Assembly (NCBI GenBank): GCA_034522075.1
Contig: JAXHLO010000022.1
Span: 62,001-126,000, forward strand
DNA: 64,000 nucleotides
Direction: 5' to 3'
Source: UBA7803 sp034522075
Lineage (GTDB): Bacteria; Pseudomonadota; Gammaproteobacteria; Pseudomonadales; Azotimanducaceae
Shown here: piece by piece, positions 36,136-45,250 of the stretch
How the letters are laid out: every line of letters begins with the position of its first letter
How positions within the stretch are numbered: the first letter of the stretch is position 1
Program-made: the position numbers and the translations under genes
The notes under the pieces: model-generated
What the model was told of the DNA's origin: nothing
What the model saw: the letters and a program-made list of their open reading frames with translations, nothing else
Databases searched by the model: none

Positions 36136-36521
36136 CGACGAGATTCCTGCTCGACACCAACGTGGTGTCGGAGCCACTGCGGCCGCACCCCGCTACCACG
36201 ATCATGCGAAAACTCCGCGACCATGATGGCGAAATGGCGACCCAGTCTCTCGTGTGGCATGAACTTCGATTCGGATGCGCCCGACTGCCGAAGTCTCGAA
36301 GGCGCGAGGCCATCGAACGTTACCTCGACGACGTGATAACGCTCAGCTTTCCGATCCTCGATTACGACCAACGAGCCGCCGATTGGCACGCGTTGGAACG
36401 TGCCCCGCTCTTTGTCGACGGGCAGATCGCAGCGATTGCGCACGTCAACGAACTGATACTCGTCACCTCAAACAAACCCGATTTCACCGGGTTCAGGGGC
36501 CTTCAGGTCAAGTCCTGGTAG
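36132..36521 (+). CDS. VapC-type PIN-domain toxin (intact copy)
   Basis: A 129-residue PIN RNase. All acidic positions are present: LLDTNVVSE (first Asp, Glu further on in WHELRFG), and FVDGQIAAIAHVNELILVTSNKPDF with the closing Asp/Asn set. GTG start at 36132 overlaps the antitoxin stop. With its own antitoxin beheaded and the second copy broken, expression is probably low or is held by an antitoxin elsewhere; that is inference. Confidence 0.85.
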   Translation: MTTRFLLDTNVVSEPLRPHPATTIMRKLRDHDGEMATQSLVWHELRFGCARLPKSRRREAIERYLDDVITLSFPILDYDQRAADWHALERAPLFVDGQIAAIAHVNELILVTSNKPDFTGFRGLQVKSW

Positions 36522-36669
36522 CACAGATAGACACCAGTCGAATCGACTCATCGGTTCTGACATGCGACATGACCCGTATTCCCGAACAACGTCTCGCACA
36601 GGATATGACGCCGTATAGGCGCAATAGATAGACAATATCGAGTAAGAGCAGCTCAGCTGGAACCTGCAT

Positions 36670-36858
36670 CTACGTCAACTTGACCTCAGCAACTTCCGGA
36701 TTTATGCGATCCGACTTGTCTCGACGCCCCTCAGCGGCCAGCGGGAACTTCCTTGGCCCTCGCCTACCCGCCATCCACACATGCTCCAGCACCGCCAGCT
36801 CCCGTTCGCCAATTGATAGGATCGGGAACGCTCGTGCGGGGGCGCGGCATGTCGTCAT
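36670..36858 (-). pseudogene. Possible BlaI/MecI-type repressor fragment
   Basis: A short frame contains GERELAVLEHVWMAG, like the first helices of BlaI/MecI/CopY repressors, followed by unrelated residues. No partner gene. Weak call. Confidence 0.25.
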
Positions 36859-36956
36859 GCGGCCCAGGCTGGCGGCGGAAGGCCGGTGAGTCTAGGATCG
36901 CAGAAAACCGATGATCAATCGGTCTTTGTCCTGCGGATCACATGAGGGGAGGCTCG

Positions 36957-37301
36957 ATGATCTATCTGGTGACCAAGTTCGCGACCACGGCGTTCATCGT
37001 CGTGCTCGTCTCGGAGCTGGCGAAACGTTCGACGCTGGCCGGCGCTATTCTCGCCTCCATCCCCACCGTTTCCGTGCTCGCCATGATCTGGATCTACCTG
37101 GAAACCCGTGACACCGGTCGCTTAGCCTCATTCTCCGTCGATGTCGTATGGCTGGTGCTGCCGTCGCTGGTGCTGTTCGCCGTGCTGCCGGCACTGTTGC
37201 GGATCGGCGTCGGCTTCTGGTGGAGCCTTGCCGCAGGCATCGCCGCGACGGCATTGGCCTACTGGGGGGCCGTGCAGCTGATGGGATGGTTTCGCGGGTA
37301 A
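36957..37301 (+). CDS. DUF3147 family membrane protein
   Basis: A 114-residue inner-membrane protein with three or four helices. The pattern TVSVLAMIWIYLETRDTG and a closing helix with LAYWGAVQL match DUF3147. ATG at 36957 with GGGGAGG. Function unknown. Confidence 0.75.
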   Translation: MIYLVTKFATTAFIVVLVSELAKRSTLAGAILASIPTVSVLAMIWIYLETRDTGRLASFSVDVVWLVLPSLVLFAVLPALLRIGVGFWWSLAAGIAATALAYWGAVQLMGWFRG

Positions 37302-37321
37302 CCCAAGTCGACCACGAAGAA

Positions 37322-37586
37322 TCAGCCGCCCAGACCCGCGGAGACCCATGTGAATAGAACGAACCCGCCAACCAGCGCGACCAGCTTCCACTCGGGTGGC
37401 TGCCCACGCAGCAGTAGATAGGCCGATGCGGCCGCCAGCAGCGCTGGAACCAGGAAGGCGCCAGACTATGCCGGTTTCTGCCTGACCGGCTTGCAGCCTC
37501 GTCACCAGCGATTCGAGGGCGATACAGAGCGCGCCGCCCAAGGCGAAACTGAGTCGAGCCCGGTAGAGCCGGGGGAGAGCCGACAT
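37322..37586 (-). pseudogene. Small membrane protein, frameshifted
   Basis: ATG at 37586 begins MSALPRLYRARLSFALGG and continues to about residue 40; after a shift near 37468 a second frame reads FLVPALLAAASAYLLLRG and ends GGFVLFTWVSAGLGG. Together they make a three-helix protein of about 87 residues. Its upstream side is cut by the tRNA-Ser fragment at 37592, so promoter and ribosome site may be lost. Confidence 0.45.
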
Positions 37587-37591
37587 GCGGC

Positions 37592-37620
37592 TGGCGGAGA
37601 GGGAGCGATTCGAACCCTCG
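37592..37620. repeat. tRNA-Ser 3'-end fragment (att-like)
   Basis: Matches the last 29 bases of tRNA-Ser(GGA) at 60154-60182 with one mismatch (GGGAGC instead of GGGAGG). Sequence beyond it is AT-rich (to about 37680), unlike its surroundings. Fits an attachment-site scar. Confidence 0.65.
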
Positions 37621-37743
37621 ATGTTTCCTGGTATTTCAATATGTTACAAACGTACCGTGTCTAGATCATGTCTATTGCTGAGCCGTGACGGGCACGTCTT
37701 TCGGCGCACTCGCGACCACTGCGGGTAAACTCCCTCAGGCGTA

Positions 37744-37785
37744 CACCTGATCCCAGCTTGGAGTTAATGGCCACCTGATTCCAGC
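37744..37785. mobile_element. Paired 14-bp direct repeats, IS21-terminus-like
   Basis: CACCTGATCCCAGC (37744-37757) and CACCTGATTCCAGC (37772-37785) repeat with a 28-base period and one mismatch. Multiple short direct repeats of this look occur at IS21-family ends. No istA/istB is present. Confidence 0.35.
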
Positions 37786-37801
37786 CAACGATAACGACGT
37801 G

Positions 37802-37903
37802 ATGAACATCGTATCGAAGCATTTGGCGGGAATCATTGCCGCTTCGGTTGTCATCCTCTATTTTGCGACTTCTATCCTATCCAATGGTTTCTCCAGGATT
37901 TGA
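37802..37903 (+). CDS. Possible 33-aa membrane peptide
   Basis: ATG at 37802 encodes one hydrophobic helix (AGIIAASVVILYFATSILSN) flanked by polar residues; its TGA overlaps the first codon of the ATPase frame. Could be a leader, a tiny subunit, or the remnant of a longer gene. Confidence 0.25.
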   Translation: MNIVSKHLAGIIAASVVILYFATSILSNGFSRI

Positions 37904-40605
37904 ACGCGAACAACCGGATCGATAGCCACGACCCGAAGGCGGCCGTGCGGCAGATTCAGGCCGGCGAGTCGGGCCTGGGCGGCGAGGAGGTGGTGCGCCG
38001 CCAGCAGCAGTATGGCCCCAACCGCCTGCCGGAACCGCCGCTTCCGGGGGTCGGGGTAATCTTCCTGCGCCAGTTCCTGAGCCCCTTCATCTATATCCTG
38101 CTGATCGCCGCGGCGGTCTCGCTGGCCATCGGCCAGATCCCCAGCGCGGTGTTCATCGTCGCCGTGCTGCTGCTCAATGCGGCCATCGGCACGATGCAGG
38201 AGTATTCCGCCCAGCGTTCGGCGGCAGCCCTGCGCAACATGGTCCGGGGCGAAGCACATGTGATCCGGGATGGCATTGCCCAGCGGATCGATATCGAAGA
38301 ACTCGTGCCCGGAGACGTGGTCCTGCTCTCTTCCGGCGACAAGGTGCCGGCCGATATACGCCTTGCTGTCAGTCACAGTCTGAGTATCAACGAATCCCTG
38401 CTGACCGGGGAATCTCTCGCCGTGACCAAGAATGCCCAGGCCGAGGTGCCAGCGGATGCGCCCATGGCAGAGCGTTACAATCAGTGCTTCGCCGGCAGCA
38501 CAGTCACCCACGGCCGAGCCCAGGGCGTGGTTATCGCGACCGGTCTGGACACCGAACTCGGTCACATCGCTCACTCGCCGTAAGCAGCACCGATTCCTCG
38601 GAACCGCCGTTGATGATCCGCATCCGGCGTTTCACCTATCAACTGGCGCTGGCCATCGCGGTGGCCATACTGCTGTTGATCGGGCTGATGCTGGTGCGCG
38701 GCGGCTACAGCACCGAGGGCATGCTTCTGATGGCCATCGGCCTGGCGGTGTCCGTGATCCCCGAAGGCCTGCCAGCCGCCTTGACCGTAGCGCTGGCAAT
38801 CGGCATGCGCCGGATGGCAGCCCACAACGTGATCATCCGCCGCCTGGTAGCGGTCGAGGCGCTGGGGTCGTGCACGTTCATCTGCTCCGACAAGACCGGC
38901 ACGCTGACGGTGAACGAACTGACGATCCGGGCCATCGAACTGCCGGACGGCTCGAGCTACGCGATCAGCGGCGAAGGTGATCGGCCCCGGGGGGCGCATC
39001 ATCGGCGAGGATACCCAGCGGCTGCAGCGCCTGTGCATGACCGGCCTGCTGGCCAATGAGAGCTACCTGGACTACGCAGGCGGGGAATGGGTATCCGATG
39101 GCGACATCGTCGATGTGGCCTTTCTGGTTCTGGCCAAAAAGCTGGGCCTGTCCCTGAGCCGGGTGCGGGAGGAATGGGAGCAGGTAGACCTGATCCCGTA
39201 TGAATCGGAACGGGCCTTCAGCGGCAGCCTCAACAGGAACGGCGATCGGCCCGTGCTGCATGTCAAAGGCAGCCCGGAGAAACTGCTCAGCACTGCTGCG
39301 ACCGGATGCAGACTGCGGCCGGACGCGCATGTCCCCATAGACCGCGAGTCGATCGAGGCGACAGGTTCGAAGAGTCTGGCGGGACAGGGCTATCGCGTGA
39401 TCGCCCTGGCCCAGCGCACACGCGGAGACGCGACGAAGCGCCATGGAGCAGCTCGATTAGACTGATCTTCCTCGGCATGGTCGGCATGATCGATCCGGTG
39501 CGGTCCGAAGCCCGGGACGCCATCGAGCGCTGCCGTCAGGGCGGTATCGAGGTCGCCATGATCACCGGCGATCATCCTGCCACCGCCCGGGCCATCGCCC
39601 TGGAACTGGGGCTCTGCGAGGAGGATGACCCCGTGGTGTCCGGCAGAATGATCGCGCGCAGATCGCGGCGGCGCAGGCACGAGGCGCGCGGAAGCCTCGA
39701 TGCACTGATCAAGCCGGCGCGCGTATTCGCCCGCATCGAACCGACGCAGAAGGAACAGATCGTCGACAGTCTGATGCGGGCCGGGCATTTCGTGGCGGTA
39801 ACCGGTGACGGTGTCAATGATGCCCCCGCCATGCGCTATGCCAACGTCGGTGTTGCCATGGGCAAGCGCGGCACGGACGTGGCCAAGGAAACCGCCGACC
39901 TGATCATCACCGACGACAACTTCGCCTCCATCGTCGATGGGATCGAGCAGGGACGCATCGTCTACAACAATATCCGCAAGGTAATCGGCCTGCTGATCGC
40001 CACGGGTTTCTCGGCGCTGTTGCTGTTCTTCCTGACCGTGCTCGCGGGTCTGACCATGCCCATGATCGCGGTGCAGCTACTGTGGCTGAACCTGGTGGCC
40101 AACGGCCTGCAGGACGTGGCGCTGGCCTTCGAACCGGGCGAGGGCGGCGAGCTGGCCCAGCGTCCGCGCAGGCCATCGGAGCCGGTGTTCGAAAAGCACA
40201 TCATCGCGCACGTGCTGGTCGCCGGCGGCGCCATGGGTGTGCTGGCCTTCGCCACCTTTGCCTATCTCCTGTTCACTGGCAGCGAGGCCGGTACCGGAGG
40301 CGCGCAACCTGACCCTGATGCTGATGGTACTGTTCGGCAATATCCACGCGCTCAGCAGCCGCTCCGAGACGCGCTCGCTCTTCCAGATTCCTTTTTTCGC
40401 CAATCCGTTCCTGGTCATCGCCGTGCCGCTGGCCCAGGCCATACACATCGCCGCCATGTATACACCGGGCCTGAGTGATGTGCTGCAGCTGTCACCCATC
40501 TCGCTGCAACAATGGCTGATCCTGTTGTCGGTGGCGTTGATCCTGCTGCTGGTGGAAGAGCTACACAAGCTCTGGATTCGTCGCCATCCAACGCTCGTCC
40601 GATAA
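37900..40605 (+). pseudogene. P-type (type II, Ca/Na-like) cation ATPase broken into five frames
   Basis: All P-type ATPase motifs are there in order but in different frames: actuator SLLTGESLAVTK near 38400, phosphorylation site CSDKTGTLT near 38885, nucleotide-binding KGSPEKLL near 39270, hinge MITGDHPATA near 39560 and TGDGVNDAPA near 39805, then the C-terminal six-helix region to 40605. Frame changes fall near 38575, 38975 (beside a G6 run), 39450 and 40305. Joined, the protein would be about 900 residues of normal architecture, so decay is recent or the consensus is faulty. The first frame opens at a TTG with poor initiation signals. Confidence 0.8.
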
Positions 40606-40914
40606 CAATCCCCCTGCCTGGCGTGGCGTATCGCAAGTCTGGTGCTGCTCAGATCGTCAGGAACATCTCGGGCGCCAGGCTGGTGACCAGCATGACGTCG
40701 TTGATGTCCTCATGCTCGTGCCAGCCTGAGGCGCTCGCGCCTTCCTGCTCGCCGATACCGCTGATCCAGCCGCTGCACACAGCATCGTGCTTCATTGCCG
40801 AAACGTCGCACTATGACCTTCCCACGCCGGCATCGTCATCCGGGTTCCTACGTATGGTGCGGCTGGCCGGTGCGGCAGAGCATACATGTCAACACCTGCC
40901 GCTTGAGAGTGCTC
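40606..40914. other. 309-bp spacer between ATPase and PCMT-esterase genes
   Basis: Contains only the short minus-strand frame noted separately; no promoter motif stands out. Confidence 0.35.
40649..40795 (-). CDS. 48-aa frame of unknown origin
   Basis: ATG 40795 to TGA 40649. The sequence SGWISGIGEQEGASASGW then HEHEDINDVMLVTSLAPEM has protein-like composition and might be the tail of a lost gene. No family recognised. Confidence 0.25.
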   Translation of the reverse strand: MKHDAVCSGWISGIGEQEGASASGWHEHEDINDVMLVTSLAPEMFLTI

Positions 40915-42915
40915 ATGGCTGAATACACGACCGCGCGGCGGCGCATGGTGGCAGAGCAGATCCATGCCCGCGGCGTACGCGATCCCAAGGTTCTCGCCGC
41001 CATGGGACGGGTTCCCCGGGAGCTGTTCGTCGCGGAGACCGTTCGCCGCCATGCGTACGAAGACCGGCCACTGCCCATTGCCGCCGGCCAGACGATTTCC
41101 CAGCCTTACATCGTCGCCTTCATGGTCGAGGCTCTGGCCCTGCCCGAGAGCGCGCGTGTGCTGGAAGTAGGCACGGGGTCCGGGTACGCGGCGGCCGTGC
41201 TGGCGGAACTCGGCGCCGAGGTGGTGACCATCGAACGGATAGACGAACTCGCGGACGCGGCCGCCCAGAGTGTCGCCGAAGCCGGCTACCGCAACGTCAC
41301 AGTGATTCACGGCGACGGTACCCGCGGCTGGGTGGAAGCGGCGCCATACGATGGCATTCTGGTCTCGGCCGGCGGTCCGTCGGTGCCCGAGTCCCTCATG
41401 CGTCAGCTCGCCGTGGGCGGCCGGCTGGTGGTTCCGGTGGGCACCGATCCGCGGCTGCAGGAACTGGTGCGCGTAACCCGCATCGGAGAAGACAGCTACG
41501 ACCGCGAGGATCTGGCGGACGTGCGTTTCGTGCCGTTGATCGGCGCCGAAGGGTGGGAGGCGGAGGAGCCGGCCCCGGAAAGCACCCCGGCGCGCGTCGT
41601 CCAGGCCCGGCCCCGGGTGAGCCAGACCTTGCCGGGCCTCATCTCCGCCAGTGCCGAGGTCTTCGAGAACTGGGACAATGCCGATCTCGAGGGCTTGCTG
41701 GGCAGGATCGGCGATGCCCGGGTCGTGCTGATCGGTGAGGCCAGCCACGGCACCTCGGAGTTCTACCGCCTGCGGGCGCGCATCACCCGACAACTGATCG
41801 AGCGGCGCGGGTTCACCATCGTTGCCGCCGAGGCCGATTGGCCGGACGCGGCGCGCATCGATCACTACGTGCGGCACGCCGACGTGCCGCCCGCCGAGTG
41901 GACGGCGTTCGCGCGCTTTCCCACCTGGATGTGGCGCAACCAGGAGACACGCGAGTTCGTCGACTGGTTGCACGAGTACAACGCCACGCTGCCGTTCGAG
42001 CAGCGCACCGCCTTTCGCGGGCTGGATCTGTACAGCCTGTTCAGCTCGGTCAGGGCCGTAATCGACTACCTCACGGACATCGACCCGGAGCTCGCCGACG
42101 TTGCGCGAACCCGATACGGATGCCTGAGCCCCTGGGAGACCGACCCTGCTGCCTATGGCCACGCGGCACTCACCGGCCGCTATCACGAGTGCGAGACCGA
42201 GGTCGTGCGCGTGCTCGACGATCTGCTGCGGCGCCGCTGGCTGCTCGCCGAACGCGATCCCGATCGGTTTCTCGACGCCGAGCAGAACGCCCGGGTAGTG
42301 GCCCAGGCCGAACGCTACTATCGGGTGATGTACTACGGATCCCGGGCGAGCTGGAACCTGCGGGACAGCCACATGTTCAATACACTCGAGCGTCTGCTGG
42401 ACCACCACGGCGAGGGTGCGAAAGCGGTGGTCTGGGCGCACAACTCGCACATCGGCGATGCGCGGGCCACCGAGATGTCGGCCCGCGGCGAGCACAACAT
42501 CGGCCAGCTCTGCGTGCAGGCGTTCGGCGAAGATGCCTACCGCATCGGATTCGGCACCGACCGCGGCACCGTGGCGGCAGCCAGCCACTGGGACGGCCCC
42601 ATGGAGATCAAGCGCGTGGTGCCGTCGCATCGCCAGAGCTACGAGCGCCAGTTCCACCTGACCAACGCCCCGGGGCTGCTGCTGCCGCTGCGCCACGTCG
42701 ATGCAGGGGTCACCGCCGACCTGGCGCAGCCACGTCTGGAGCGCGCCATCGGCGTGATCTACCGGCCAGAGAGCGAGCTGGCCAGCCACTACTTCGAGGC
42801 GGTGCTGCCGCGCCAGTTCGACGAGTACGTGTGGGTCGACGAGACCACGGCAGTGAACCCCATCATCACGGAGCAGCTCACCGGCCTGCCGGATACCTAT
42901 CCGTTCGGAGTCTGA
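40915..42915 (+). CDS. Fusion: protein-L-isoaspartate O-methyltransferase + erythromycin esterase domain
   Basis: A 666-residue two-domain protein. Residues 1-210 are PCMT-like: MVAEQIHARGVRDPKVLAAM, the Gln-Thr-Ile-Ser substrate loop (AGQTISQPYIVAFM) and SAM motif LEVGTGSGYAAAVLAELG. After a Pro/Glu linker, residues 250-660 form an erythromycin-esterase-like domain with IGEASHGTSEFYRLRARI, EADWPDAARIDHYV, and VVWAHNSHIGDARATEM, holding the conserved Glu and His residues. Each half is full length, so the fusion could couple damaged-protein methylation with a hydrolase; antibiotic inactivation is not implied. Convergent with, and overlapping by 19 bp, the stress-protein remnant. Confidence 0.9.
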   Translation: MAEYTTARRRMVAEQIHARGVRDPKVLAAMGRVPRELFVAETVRRHAYEDRPLPIAAGQTISQPYIVAFMVEALALPESARVLEVGTGSGYAAAVLAELGAEVVTIERIDELADAAAQSVAEAGYRNVTVIHGDGTRGWVEAAPYDGILVSAGGPSVPESLMRQLAVGGRLVVPVGTDPRLQELVRVTRIGEDSYDREDLADVRFVPLIGAEGWEAEEPAPESTPARVVQARPRVSQTLPGLISASAEVFENWDNADLEGLLGRIGDARVVLIGEASHGTSEFYRLRARITRQLIERRGFTIVAAEADWPDAARIDHYVRHADVPPAEWTAFARFPTWMWRNQETREFVDWLHEYNATLPFEQRTAFRGLDLYSLFSSVRAVIDYLTDIDPELADVARTRYGCLSPWETDPAAYGHAALTGRYHECETEVVRVLDDLLRRRWLLAERDPDRFLDAEQNARVVAQAERYYRVMYYGSRASWNLRDSHMFNTLERLLDHHGEGAKAVVWAHNSHIGDARATEMSARGEHNIGQLCVQAFGEDAYRIGFGTDRGTVAAASHWDGPMEIKRVVPSHRQSYERQFHLTNAPGLLLPLRHVDAGVTADLAQPRLERAIGVIYRPESELASHYFEAVLPRQFDEYVWVDETTAVNPIITEQLTGLPDTYPFGV

Positions 42916-43810
42916 CACCAGGAGGGTGTGTGCACCGTCACTACGTCTGTCCCCACCACGTGCAGCAGCCGCTCGGCGGTGTTGCCGAGCAGCATGCCTT
43001 TAACTCCTTCCCGGGCGTGGGTGCCGAGCACCAGCAACTCGGCGTCTGTGTCCTCGACCACCCGGGAGACCACTTCGGTTGAATGGCCTTCCTCGGCATA
43101 GAGCGTCTTGAAGCGGACGCCGGCTTCGCGGGCCAGGTGGTCCACCCGGGAACGGATGTCCGCTTCGATGCTTTGCCGAATCTCTTCGTAGCTGCCGGGC
43201 GAGCGCCGAGTTGGCCCACCCAGGGCTCGAAGAGCGGATAGGCCACCACCACCATCATTTCTCCGCCGAGCACGGCTGTCAGGCCCTGAGCCTCCTGGAG
43301 CAGAGCGAGATTCAGGGGCTCGTGGGTGTCGTCGAAAGGATCCAGGGCGCAGACGATCACCGGTTCCTTCACCCATGGCCTCGGTTTCACCAGCATCACG
43401 GGCACGGTGGCGTGCCGCAGCAGGTTCCAGTCGTCCGGCGTGCGCACGACGTCGCCGAACCCATGACGCGTGGTTACCGCGCGCACGATCAGGTCTGCCC
43501 CCGCCTGCTCGGCGGCATGCAGGATGCCCTCCCAGGTACGTGGATTCCATACAGTCACAGCGTCGAGGTCGGGGAGGCGGCGGCGGGCCGGTTCCAACCA
43601 GTCTTCCAGCTCAGATTCTTCTGACGACAGAATGAAGGTCTTCAGATCGAAAGAAGCGTCCACCGCACTGCTGCTGAGCTCGGCGACGCCCTCGTAGACG
43701 ACGCGTACGGCATGCAGCCTGGCGTGATTCGCCTCGGCCAGCATGGCGGCTTTGTCCAGCACATATCGCGCTTCGTCGGCACTCTCCAGAACGACCAGCA
43801 CGTTTTTCAT
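42897..43810 (-). pseudogene. Tandem universal stress protein (UspA x2), one frameshift
   Basis: ATG at 43810 starts MKNVLVVLESADEARYVLD and gives a full first UspA domain. The second domain starts (KEPVIVCALDPFDD) and the frame is lost near 43205; it resumes as YEEIRQSIEADIRSRVDHLA and ends with VLGTHAREGVKGMLLGNTAERLL, the G-x2-G-x9-G-S/T-like ATP-binding end. Restored length about 305 residues. Confidence 0.75.
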
Positions 43811-44132
43811 AGTCGGCATGAGGTTCACCTTCCGCTTCGCCGGAATACTCCACTGTAACGCTGGTCATCGGCGCCGGCGACTCCGTAGTTTCCACGGCAT
43901 GCGATCGGTCTGTGGTGTCCCGGGAAATGGCGGCGTACCGCTGCTGCTCGGGGTCGAACCCAGCATGTCGGCTGTCCGGGAATGGCCCGCGTACACGAAA
44001 ATTTCACCTCGCGCCCATAGACTGTGACCGGCCGCTGTTTACACTGAGCGCCGAAAGCGCCCCTGGCGGCTGATCTACCTGGTTTCTGCCTGTCTGCGGA
44101 GACCGCAATACCTGGAGAAGGAGGACGTTCCA
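43811..44132. other. 322-bp spacer before superoxide dismutase
   Basis: Divergent promoters for the stress protein and SOD genes are expected here. No supported coding frame or RNA gene. Confidence 0.4.
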
Positions 44133-44728
44133 GTGCACGAACTACCGAAGCTTCCGTACGAAGAAACCGCGCTAGACCCGGTTATCTCTGCCGACACTCT
44201 ACGTTTCCATCACGGCAAGCACCATCAGACCTACGTTGGTGCGCGCTGAACTCTCTGCTCGAGGGTGAAGAGACGCTGGCATCGCTGTCGCTGGAAGGCC
44301 TGATCCGCGAGATCGCCAATGATGCCGACCGCGGCAAGATGTTCAATCAGGCCGCCCAGGTGTGGAACCACACCTTCTACTGGAACAGCATGAAGCCCGG
44401 CGGCGGCGGCAAGCCTGCCGGCAAACTGAAGGACAGAATCGATTCCGACTTCGGCGGCTACGACGAATTCCGCGACGCATTCAAGCAGGCGGCCGCCGGT
44501 CAATTCGGCAGCGGCTGGGCCTGGCTGATCGTCGACAACGGCAAACTGGCCGTGACCAGCACCGCCAACGCCCACACACCGGTGGAGGACGGCAAGACGC
44601 CGCTGATCACCATCGACGTCTGGGAGCACGCTTACTACCTCGACTACCAGAATCGGCGGCCCGACTACATCGACGCTTTCCTCGACAAGCTGGTCAACTG
44701 GGAATTCGCCGAGCAGAACCTGGGCTGA
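44133..44728 (+). pseudogene. Fe/Mn superoxide dismutase, one frameshift near the N-terminus
   Basis: GTG at 44133 (GAAGGAGG upstream) starts VHELPKLPYEETALDPVIS and reaches HHGKHHQTYVG, with the first metal His, then meets a TGA caused by a 1-2 base slip at about 44225. The other frame continues LNSLLEGEETLASLSLEGL to the end, with WNHTFYWNSM (second His), and DVWEHAYYLDYQNRR (Asp and third His). About 197 residues when joined, typical of SodB. A single base decides whether it works. Confidence 0.8.
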
Positions 44729-44841
44729 TCGTGCTGTCGTTCAAGGGCCGGTGGGGCTCACCGGCAGCGCACTGACCGGAATACACCCTCAATGGATGCG
44801 CCGCTCCGTTGACTGATAGATGATCCTGCAGAAAATGAACT

Positions 44842-45250
44842 ATGCATACGCTCGAAGCACGGGATCTGTACAAGCGGTATCGGAGCAAGATCGCTGTCGA
44901 TGGCGTGAGCCTCCGTGTATCCACGGGCGAGATTATCGGCCTGCTGGGCACAAATGCTCGCGAACGAAGAGAAGCAGGCATCCCTGTCGCTGGAGGACCT
45001 GATCCGCGAGGTCGCCAACGATGCCAGCCGCGACAAGCTGTTCAATCAGGCCGCTCAGACCTGGAACCATACCTTCTACTGGAACAGCATGCGGCCCGGC
45101 GGCGGCAAGACGCCGCTCATCACTATCGACGCGTGGGAGCACGCCTATTACCTGGACTACCAGAACCGCCGTCCCGACTGCGTGGACGCCTGGCTCGACA
45201 AGCTAGTGAACTGGGACTTGGCGGCGCAGAACCTGCGCTCCCACACATTC
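44842..45250 (+). pseudogene. Chimeric remnant: LptB-like ABC ATPase start joined to a deleted SOD copy
   Basis: ATG 44842 encodes MHTLEARDLYKRYRSK and LRVSTGEIIGLLG, the start of an LptB-type ABC ATPase, cut just before the Walker A GPNGAGKTT. It runs into a second SOD sequence (EEKQASLSLEDLIREVAND to WNHTFYWNSMRPGGG) in a different frame. Compared with the first SOD about 65 codons are missing between GGC-GGC-AAG and GAC-GGC-AAG, so the deletion joined short direct repeats. It ends VNWDLAAQNL. Confidence 0.7.

Larger units (their letters stand above)
35913..36678 (+). repeat. Direct duplication, copy 1 (carries vapBC-like module)
   Basis: This 766-bp segment recurs at 52127-52920 in the same orientation. 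Both copies start at GGCCGAAAGCGG and end at CTACGTCAA. Copy 1 keeps an intact toxin but lacks the antitoxin start; copy 2 is the reverse. Confidence 0.85.

Noticed and set aside
36680..36889. 70-aa plus-strand frame
   Set aside because: Low-complexity Ser/Arg content with no start signal; opposite the weak BlaI-like fragment.
40915..42915. Macrolide resistance gene
   Set aside because: The esterase domain is family level only; members often have other substrates, and nothing here shows macrolide specificity.
40792..42918. 708-aa minus-strand frame
   Set aside because: Exactly opposite the PCMT-esterase fusion, whose motifs are clear; an antisense artefact of high GC.
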